This document shows positions 57,830 to 64,000 of a stretch of DNA of 64,000 nt, in pieces (the stretch's first letter is position 1; each line of letters begins with the position of its first letter). This stretch comes from JBMNCR01 sp049366695. GTDB taxonomy: Bacteria; Bacillota; Clostridia; Eubacteriales; Alkalibacteraceae. Location of the stretch: positions 1-64,000 of the forward strand of contig JBMNCR010000089.1 of NCBI GenBank assembly GCA_049366695.1, in the 5' to 3' direction. The notes below the pieces were generated by a model. The model saw only the letters and a program-made list of their open reading frames with translations, had not been told where the DNA came from and ran no database searches. The translations under genes and the position numbers were made by a program.

Positions 57830-58336
57830 CCTAGATTCGAGTAAAATTTATTACAACTAATAAGAAAATGGGTAATCGCTAAATAGCTGATTTTGTCTTC
57901 ACAGATTGAAAATGAAGAGAACTCGCAAGATTCCGGACTTTGGAAATGTTCCATAATCTTGATGGGTTGTCTTTTATTCTTTCAGTTTTTATTTTTAAGT
58001 ACAATAAATAAAGGTATATATAGAATTTTGCCAATATATTGTAAACAATAAAACAAAAATAATATTTTACTACAATGTTTTAATATATTAGTTTATATGA
58101 ACTAAAAATAATTTCATTATGCTTCTGAATGTATAGAAAGAAAGAAGTAGATATTGTTTCTGACATCGATATAGACTATGAAATATTTAAGAAAACTTAT
58201 TCGTTAATAATACCTAAAAAATCAAATTTATCTATACTTTTGTAACGATGACAATAGAAAGTGATAATTATATAATTATCACTGAATTACTTGTTAAACA
58301 GTAATCAATCTTATTCAAAAATGTAAGAAAGTAATA
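57830..58336. other. Intergenic region upstream of the decayed flavoenzyme gene
   Basis: This is about 500 bp. Imperfect hairpin arms near 57925-57960 (CAAGATT...AATCTTG) may terminate the upstream unit. The last 110 bp resemble the region before the intact flavoenzyme gene at 62769, including the palindrome listed separately. Confidence 0.45.
58261..58282. promoter_or_regulatory. 22-bp perfect palindrome before the decayed flavoenzyme gene
   Basis: GTGATAATTAT/ATAATTATCAC is a perfect dyad. The core 18 bp recurs exactly before the intact flavoenzyme gene (62708-62727), in both cases preceded by CGATGACAATA. It is a likely operator. Its half-sites TGATAAT/ATTATCA resemble Fur-type half-sites but with six rather than one central base. 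Confidence 0.65.
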
Positions 58337-58992
58337 ATGAAAAAATATTCACATTTATTTAGTGCATATCGTATTAAGAATGTGACTTTTAGAAGCCGTA
58401 TTTTTTGACTCCTACAGGGATGACTTACCCAAATGAATATACGGGAGAACCTGACTTTAAAACGGTTCTATTCTATGAAAAGAAAGCTCGTGGTGGAGCA
58501 GCGAGCGTAACACTTGGGGAAACGGCAATTAATGATGTTGATTGTGTACGTAGACCGAATGTAGACCGCATTAGACCTGATTTTGCTAGAATGATTTTAC
58601 CAAAGAAAAGCTGGGTAAAAGTTACAGATGCCATCAAACGTCATGGAGCGGTACCTTCCATTCAATTATCTCACGCAAGTATGTTTGGTGAGCTAATTTT
58701 TATTAATGAGAATCAACCAATTGGTCCTGTTGATTTAGTAAAAAAAATGGAACAGTCGTTAGAGGTAGGAATGAGGATGATATGAAACGTATCGCCAATG
58801 ATTTTTCTGAAACTGTTTGGTGTGCAAAAGATGCACGATTTCAAGAGGTAATACTTCACTGTGGAAATGGTTGGTTGATTGGACAATTCTTATCACCACA
58901 TTGCAATACTCGTACAGACAAATAAGGCGGACCTATTGAAAATAGAGCGAAATTTCCACTTATGGTAATTGACGCGGTAAGTCAAAAAGTAA
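58337..58992 (+). pseudogene. Decayed, truncated copy of the OYE/2,4-dienoyl-CoA reductase gene
   Basis: It is closely similar at the nucleotide level to the first about 660 bp of the intact gene at 62769. Lesions are a 1-nt deletion near 58400 (frameshift to TGA), another 1-nt deletion in the A-run near 58740, and GAA-to-AAA with TAT-to-TAA giving a stop at about 58924. It ends abruptly where corrinoid-protein sequence begins. Confidence 0.9.
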
Positions 58993-58993
58993 C

Positions 58994-59368
58994 TCATTAG
59001 GGACATGCATCATCGGAACAGTAGCAGGAGATCTGCATGACATTGGGAAAAACCTAGTATCCATGATGATTGAAAGTGCTGGATTTGATATGGTAGATCT
59101 AGGTGTAGACGTGCCCAAAGAAAAATTTGTGGAAGCCATAAAAGCAAATGACAATGTAAAGCTAGTAGCCTGTTCTGCACTGCTAACTACCACCATGCCT
59201 TCATTAAAAGAAACCGTAGAAGAAATCAAAGCCAGTGGATTAGAGGGATTTAAGGTAATCGTAGGTGGAGCACCCATAACAGAAGAGTATGCTAATGAGA
59301 TTGGTGCCGATGCTTATGTGCCAGATGCAGGTAGTGCCGGAGCAAAGGCCAAAGAACTAATTTCGTAG
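58994..59368 (+). pseudogene. 5'-truncated corrinoid-protein gene fused to flavoenzyme remnant
   Basis: It encodes, without stops, the C-terminal 124 residues of a corrinoid protein: SLGTCIIGTVAGDLHDIG with the intact DxHxxG, then LVACSALLTTTM and VIVGGAPIT. It is highly similar to residues 86-209 of the protein at 1731-2360. The cap domain and start are gone, and there is no ribosome site at internal ATG 59063, so it is treated as a pseudogene. Confidence 0.85.
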
Positions 59369-59380
59369 AATTTGGAGTTT

Positions 59381-59470
59381 TTTGATTGGATTATACTGCT
59401 GATGATTTTATTAGGTTTCATTGTGAAGCACGCTATGAAATGCCCAGGTGTACACAACGAAGAAAGTTAA
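59381..59470 (+). pseudogene. Tail of a small membrane protein gene
   Basis: Thirty codons without a start encode a hydrophobic helix followed by KHAMKCPGVHNEES. This matches the end of the membrane protein at 57323 (LALKCAGVP). It repeats the order corrinoid protein then membrane protein. Confidence 0.55.
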
Positions 59471-59532
59471 GAAAAATAAAAAAATAGCCAAATAATTTTT
59501 AAACTAATTATTCAGAGGATAACTATATGACA

Positions 59533-59565
59533 AAAAAGCGATACCAACTATAGGTATCGCTTTTT
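59533..59565. terminator. Bidirectional terminator
   Basis: A perfect 13-bp stem AAAAAGCGATACC/GGTATCGCTTTTT with a 7-nt loop has T-runs in both directions. It separates the decayed rightward cassette from the leftward GcvT-like gene. Confidence 0.9.
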
Positions 59566-59638
59566 GCCACTTAATATTATTGAACAGATAATGGTCTAAC
59601 TAAGCTCTAATAAGAAACTATAAGCCTCAAAGACTCAA

Positions 59639-60970
59639 TCATTTGAAATTAGGATGAGGAATTGTTTCCACATCAAAATTCTCGTTTCTGTCTTCTCGGA
59701 TATATGGAAATAGAAGAACTTTTGCCTTTATCTTCAATTGCCTTGTTCCAGGGTTTCCCCATAGGACTTCAACTATTTTTCCTTCAACAGCATAATCTTG
59801 ATCTATGGTACACACGGAAAGCATTTCCCTGGTTTTAGAAGAGAGCATGCGTCCAGAGGAGGCACCTACCATCTTATCCCCATCATAAACTGCATCTATG
59901 TGCATCCCGCCATTATTACGTACATAATCATAGTCACTTACTAAATCCAAAATATCGCAACTGTTTCCAGCTTCAAATGCTGTAGCAATAACCTTTAACA
60001 CATCATTTTTGTCCCAGATGAGATGAACCATAGTATTATGGTGTCCTTCCAATTCTGCTTTGAGGGCTTCTTTTCCAATAAAATCATGGTCAAATTTAAT
60101 TAATTTCTCCCAGCCTAAATCAATGGGACTTCTGTAAATCAAATCAGATTTTCTATCAATACTTCCGCTGAGAACTGGCTTTTCATCAAAGGGTGTTGCA
60201 AAGTGTTCGGCGACTTGGGGGATGCTTCCTTCTGCATGGCAGTTGACGTAACCAAGTCGACCAAGCTCTTGAATGCCATATTCTTTACCAACTTCAAGAA
60301 GTTTATTATAAATGACTTCTGCATCCTCTATCTTGCCGTGGACTTCATACCCCAAAGTACCTGCCATTCCAGTTCTTAAGATGAATACATCTTTTCCTGC
60401 AATTTGAGCATCTTTGGTATACATGAATTTTATATCATGTAAATCTTTCTGTGTAGCAGCCTCAACAATTTCCAAAGAGCGGGGTCCACACATCTGATAA
60501 AAGACGCGTTTTTCTTTTGTACTTTCGCTAGTAAAATTATATTTATTTCCGACCATTTTATTCAGTAGTGCGGGATCAGGGAGGCACATAGAGATAAACT
60601 CATCCTCCGAGCGTCTTACTATAATTCCGTCCAATACAAGCTTTCCCTTATCGTTGCAGATTATAGTATGACGGGCTTTCCCCATAGGGAATTTTCTGAA
60701 GGTATTGACACTAACCTCCTCCATCATATCAAGATACTCTAAACCTTTTATATCGTAGAACATGAACGGATTTAAACCGGCATGCAAATAGCTGGTGTCG
60801 TGCCAACTGATTTCTTCATTGACCCATGTATTGTATGCAAAGGGAACAAGTGGCCATTGCCCATTATTCATCGGTAACCATTTCCCTTCCGGGCAAACAT
60901 ATACTGTGTTTTTAGGGATGGTATTTGGTATATACGGTGACATCACAAGTTTTTTTGATTCATTTTCCAT
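59639..60970 (-). CDS. GcvT-like tetrahydrofolate methyltransferase (LigM/DmdA/aminomethyltransferase family)
   Basis: The product is 443 residues, longer than glycine-cleavage T protein (about 365) and close to LigM-type O-demethylases. GcvT-fold segments are visible: VNTFRKFPMGKARHTIICNDKG, YQMCGPRSLEIVEA, GMAGTLGYEVHG, SPIDLGWEKLIKFDHDFIGKEAL and a C-terminal barrel (KIVEVLWGNPG). No gcvP or gcvH genes are near, so a role in demethylating a methylated or methoxylated compound onto tetrahydrofolate fits better. ATG at 60970 with AAAGGAG is chosen over an extended frame crossing a terminator. Confidence 0.85.
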   Translation of the reverse strand: MENESKKLVMSPYIPNTIPKNTVYVCPEGKWLPMNNGQWPLVPFAYNTWVNEEISWHDTSYLHAGLNPFMFYDIKGLEYLDMMEEVSVNTFRKFPMGKARHTIICNDKGKLVLDGIIVRRSEDEFISMCLPDPALLNKMVGNKYNFTSESTKEKRVFYQMCGPRSLEIVEAATQKDLHDIKFMYTKDAQIAGKDVFILRTGMAGTLGYEVHGKIEDAEVIYNKLLEVGKEYGIQELGRLGYVNCHAEGSIPQVAEHFATPFDEKPVLSGSIDRKSDLIYRSPIDLGWEKLIKFDHDFIGKEALKAELEGHHNTMVHLIWDKNDVLKVIATAFEAGNSCDILDLVSDYDYVRNNGGMHIDAVYDGDKMVGASSGRMLSSKTREMLSVCTIDQDYAVEGKIVEVLWGNPGTRQLKIKAKVLLFPYIREDRNENFDVETIPHPNFK

Positions 60971-61066
60971 TAGTACAACTCCTTTTAATTTATTAAACAA
61001 AACCGGTTTTGTTATTATATATAAGTATAATTCATACCTTCGCTGAAATATATGAAATTTAGAACG

Positions 61067-61114
61067 AAAAAACACCATTGAATTGTGAAAAAATCCAAAT
61101 CTGTGGTGTTTTTT
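61067..61114. terminator. Bidirectional terminator between PucR-like and GcvT-like genes
   Basis: AAAAAACACCA pairs with TGGTGTTTTTT (11 bp) around a 26-nt loop, with T-runs both ways. It lies after the leftward regulator stop and before the GcvT-like gene, so the two are separate transcripts. Confidence 0.75.
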
Positions 61115-61145
61115 ATATTAAGGAAAAAAACAATCAAATACTATT

Positions 61146-62351
61146 TCAACATTTCTTATCAATAAACCGTAATAACTTGAATGAAAACTGCAAATTAAAA
61201 CAGACTTGTTCATCTGTCAAAAAGATGGAACATAACTCCTCAATTTTATGAATACGATAATACAAGGTGTTTTTATGCATATACATATGATCAGCTGTTC
61301 TCTGGATATTACGCCCAAATTCAAGATATTTTTCTAGGGTATCTGCCAAACAAGCCTCATTTTCTTTATCATATTTTTTTAAAATATCGATTACTGGATC
61401 ATAAAAATCTCGAGGGTTGCATTCTTTTCCGGCGATTTCAAAAAAATGATAGAGAACAATATTATCATAGAAGCATAGTGATGAATCGTTATTAAGCTTC
61501 TTATTAATCCTTATAGCACTTTTCGCCTGTCTATAGGCATCATCTAGGTATGTAATATCATTGAAAACACGACTAACACCAATTTGAATGGAGATTCCCA
61601 AAAAGAATTTGTTAATTACCGATATAACAAACTCATGATTTATGCTATTATCGAATAATAACAAAATCCCATCGTCATAAATTATACTATAACTAGAATG
61701 CAGAGATATATCTAATGATTCTATTATATAATATATAGATAGTCCGGGGCTTCGTGATGTATATTCAATTAATATCAGTCGCATTTGATCATAAAAATTG
61801 GCCTTAAGACTTGCGATTCGCTCACGCATTTCCGTTTTCGTTACATTATTTTCTATTAAATCTTTAAATAGACTATAATAAGGGGTCTTTTGCATAGCAG
61901 CGGTTCTATCTATATAAAGCATTTCGTATAGCACAGCTTTACATAGAATAACTAATAGTTCTAGAGTATCATCATGTGTTGGATTATTTTCCACTAATGT
62001 CACAATACCTATAACACTGTTTTTATCTCGAATTCGACAACCCAAAAAACGTTTCGGGAAGAAATCAAACTTCCCGATAACCGGTTTGTCACTGTTAAAT
62101 ATTTGTGTGTAAACACCAGCATTTTCAACCTCTACTAAATCATTGAAAGTCATATGTCCATCAGGAAATAGTTGATTCCATGTTTCCTGATCTTCAGTCC
62201 TAGAATAACTTTTTGCCAAAATCTTTCGGCTTAAATCATAAACAAATATTGGATTATTCAAAACCTCGGAAGCAATATTAATAATATGCTGTAAACCGCC
62301 TCGTTCAACAAGTGCATTAAGAATTATTGATTTTTTTTCTGAGAACTCCAT
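61146..62351 (-). CDS. PucR/CdaR-type transcriptional regulator
   Basis: The product is 401 residues, shorter than the other two family members. The N-terminal part (about 1-140) is GAF-like (ILNALVERGGLQHIINIASEVLNNPIFVYD ... RDKNSVIGIVTLVE), followed by a GGDEF-like middle and the C-terminal HTH_30 domain (RTADHMYMHKNTLYYRIHKIEEL). It lies between the GcvT-like gene and the divergent flavoenzyme gene and probably controls one or both. The ribosome site is GAGGTAG. Confidence 0.87.
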   Translation of the reverse strand: MEFSEKKSIILNALVERGGLQHIINIASEVLNNPIFVYDLSRKILAKSYSRTEDQETWNQLFPDGHMTFNDLVEVENAGVYTQIFNSDKPVIGKFDFFPKRFLGCRIRDKNSVIGIVTLVENNPTHDDTLELLVILCKAVLYEMLYIDRTAAMQKTPYYSLFKDLIENNVTKTEMRERIASLKANFYDQMRLILIEYTSRSPGLSIYYIIESLDISLHSSYSIIYDDGILLLFDNSINHEFVISVINKFFLGISIQIGVSRVFNDITYLDDAYRQAKSAIRINKKLNNDSSLCFYDNIVLYHFFEIAGKECNPRDFYDPVIDILKKYDKENEACLADTLEKYLEFGRNIQRTADHMYMHKNTLYYRIHKIEELCSIFLTDEQVCFNLQFSFKLLRFIDKKC

Positions 62352-62707
62352 TTTGCATTCTACCTCACTGAATTAATTATAACTTTTGCATTAAAGTATC
62401 TAATTACAAAAGTATTGTTGTTTAAAGTTAATCCTATTATATACATTTAATACTGTATTCCACAAATAATTCTGATATAATCGTGTCAATGTATTTAGGA
62501 TAAAATAAAATACTTGTTCTAGATTATCAATTAGGTACCACTGAAAGGTGGTTTGTGTAACGACTTAATCTTTCCACTGAAGTTTTTTTATCTAAAAGTA
62601 TTTTCTATGTTTTTGATATTTGTGTAGATTATTGTATATGTGTAGTTCGTCTATAATGACTAAAAAGGAAGACTTGTATAGACTCTTTTGACGATGACAA
62701 TAAAGAG

Positions 62708-62727
62708 TGATAATTATATAATTATCA
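62708..62727. promoter_or_regulatory. 20-bp palindrome in the flavoenzyme promoter region
   Basis: TGATAATTAT/ATAATTATCA is a perfect dyad. TTGACG at 62688-62693 could be the -35, putting the -10 inside the palindrome, so binding would block or position polymerase. It is the same site as at 58261. Confidence 0.65.
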
Positions 62728-62768
62728 AAGAATTTCAAATATCTAATTTAATAATGGAGGAAAGTACA

Positions 62769-64000
62769 ATGAAAAAATATCCACATTTATTTAGCCCATA
62801 CCGTATTAAAAACGTAACTTTTAGAAATCGTATTTTCGCGACACCTACTGGAATGACTTACCCAGATGAATATACGGGGGAACCAGACTTTAAAACAGTT
62901 TTATTTTATGAAAAAAAAGCTCGCGGTGGAGCAGCAAGCGTAACTCTTGGCGAAACGAAAATTAATGATGTTGATTGTGTACGCAGACCTAATGTAGACC
63001 GCATAAGACCTGATTTTGCTAGAATGATTTTACCAAAAAAAAGCTGGGTAAAAGTTACAGATGCAATTAAACGTCATGGTGCGGTACCTTCCATTCAATT
63101 ATCCCATGGAGGGATGTTTAGTGAGCCAGTTTTTATTAATGGGAATCAACCAATAGGTCCCGTTGATATGGTAAAAGAAAATGGAACAGTCGTTAGAGGT
63201 ATGAACGAGGACGATATGAAGCGTATCGCTAATGATTTTGCTGAAGCTGCCTGGTGCGCGCAAGATGCAGGATTCCAAGAGGTAATGCTACACTGTGGAC
63301 ATGGCTGGTTGATTGGACAATTCTTATCACCACATTGGAATACTCGTACAGACGAATATGGCGGGCCAATTGAAAATAGAGCGAAATTTCCACTTATGGT
63401 AATTAATGCGGTACGTGAAAAAGTAGGAGAAAACTTTATTATTGAAATCCGTATAAGTGGTGATGAACATCAGGAAAATGGATGGCCAATTGAAGATGTT
63501 ATTAAATTTGCACATATGGTAGAAGGAAAAGTAGATTTAATTCATATATCTGCCGGAGACTACCACAATTCTGATCAATACTGTTTTTCAACTGTATTTA
63601 TGCCCCATAACTGTAATGTTCATGTTGCAGAAGCACTGAAAAAAGGTGGTGTAAAAACACCACTCGTAACCGTAGGTTCTATTAACGATCCTGAGGAAAT
63701 GGAACGATTGATTGCAGAAGGAATTACAGATTTCGTAGCGATTGGCAGAGGTATCTTAGCAGATTCGGATCTTCCGAAAAAAATTCAATTAGGAAAAGAG
63801 GATGATATTCGTCCATGTGTACGTTGCTGTAATTGTATGGGTGGATTATATGATGGATATTATCAATGTGATGTCAACCCGGTTGCTGGACAGGAAGCAT
63901 ATTTATTAAGAACACTAGACGTTGAAGAAAGCAAACGTGTATTAGTTGTAGGTGGAGGACCTGGTGGAATGGTGGCTGCTTTAACAGCTGCAAGTAGAGG
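62769..64000 (+). CDS. Old Yellow Enzyme / 2,4-dienoyl-CoA reductase-type flavoenzyme, 3'-truncated by window edge
   Basis: The frame runs open from ATG at 62769 (GGAGGAAAG upstream) to the edge, 410 codons. The N-terminal FMN-binding TIM barrel (about 1-345) starts LFSPYRIKNVTFRNRIFATPTG and includes HCGHGWLIGQFLSPHWNTRTDEYGG (His, Arg and Tyr of the family). The [4Fe-4S] cysteines follow as CVRCCNC, then a further Cys in YQCDVNP (about 351-370), and the second Rossmann motif VVGGGPGGMVAA begins near 393. This is the iron-sulfur flavoprotein branch with dienoyl-CoA reductase, BaiCD and trimethylamine/stachydrine dehydrogenase-like enzymes. The substrate is unknown. Confidence 0.92.
   Translation, partial: MKKYPHLFSPYRIKNVTFRNRIFATPTGMTYPDEYTGEPDFKTVLFYEKKARGGAASVTLGETKINDVDCVRRPNVDRIRPDFARMILPKKSWVKVTDAIKRHGAVPSIQLSHGGMFSEPVFINGNQPIGPVDMVKENGTVVRGMNEDDMKRIANDFAEAAWCAQDAGFQEVMLHCGHGWLIGQFLSPHWNTRTDEYGGPIENRAKFPLMVINAVREKVGENFIIEIRISGDEHQENGWPIEDVIKFAHMVEGKVDLIHISAGDYHNSDQYCFSTVFMPHNCNVHVAEALKKGGVKTPLVTVGSINDPEEMERLIAEGITDFVAIGRGILADSDLPKKIQLGKEDDIRPCVRCCNCMGGLYDGYYQCDVNPVAGQEAYLLRTLDVEESKRVLVVGGGPGGMVAALTAASR

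Noticed and set aside
59063..59368. Separate 101-residue corrinoid-domain gene starting at internal ATG 59063
   Set aside because: It has no ribosome site, and homology extends upstream to the chimeric junction, so it is the tail of a truncated gene.
58261..62727. Flavoenzyme palindromes as Fur boxes
   Set aside because: The half-sites resemble Fur half-sites, but the central spacing is six bases and not one, unlike the clear Fur box at 34735.
63327..63515. 62-codon leftward frame near the right edge
   Set aside because: It lies antisense within the intact flavoenzyme reading frame.
1..64000. CRISPR arrays, tRNA or rRNA genes, and intact insertion sequences
   Set aside because: No regularly spaced repeats, no cloverleaf/T-loop patterns, no rRNA-like conserved segments and no transposase frames were found by reading.

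Overview
The window comes from a low-GC, Gram-positive-type anaerobe, most likely a member of the Clostridia. Supporting signs are the AT-rich sequence, strong AGGAGG ribosome sites, an FeoB-associated Cys-rich peptide, HPr kinase, type III glutamine synthetase, PucR-type regulators, and corrinoid and radical-SAM enzymes. No rRNA, tRNA, CRISPR array, phage module or intact insertion sequence was seen.

Layout. 0-10 kb: a corrinoid protein and URO-D-type methyltransferase pair, a flavodoxin, a membrane-anchored chitinase-like GH18 protein, an MFS exporter and a flavodoxin-ferredoxin protein, separated by long AT-rich gaps, one with decayed coding sequence. 10-20 kb: an orphan AgrC-like kinase, a PucR regulator divergent from a two-lipoprotein flavin reductase system, a PAS-GGDEF protein, and glnN behind a leader with an intrinsic terminator. 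20-33 kb: PadR with a membrane partner, an ABC-2 exporter, the AmmeMemoRadiSam pair, cspA, an ArsB/NhaD-type transporter, LemA-TPM, and a CBS-GGDEF gene lacking a normal start codon. 33-54 kb: core metabolism. This includes a CoA-disulfide-reductase-like flavoprotein, Fur-controlled feoA-feoB, the uvrC-HAD-hprK-PHP-cyclophilin-degV run, pgi, a two-component system, a 6S-like structured RNA, an MreB-family gene, and acpS-nnr.

53.5-64 kb is the most unusual part. Two PucR regulators flank a corrinoid-type protein that has lost the cobalamin-binding DxHxxG segment, a URO-D-family partner, a GcvT/LigM-like tetrahydrofolate methyltransferase, and an Old-Yellow-Enzyme/2,4-dienoyl-CoA-reductase-type flavoenzyme that runs off the right edge. 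Between them lie decayed copies of the same parts (corrinoid protein, small membrane protein, flavoenzyme), one of which is a clean flavoenzyme::corrinoid junction. A near-identical 20-22 bp palindrome precedes both the intact and the dead flavoenzyme genes. I read this as a demethylation/C1-transfer island that was duplicated and is now eroding. The substrate cannot be told from sequence.

Many start codons were moved from the longest open frame to the codon with the best Shine-Dalgarno spacing. These choices are stated per gene.
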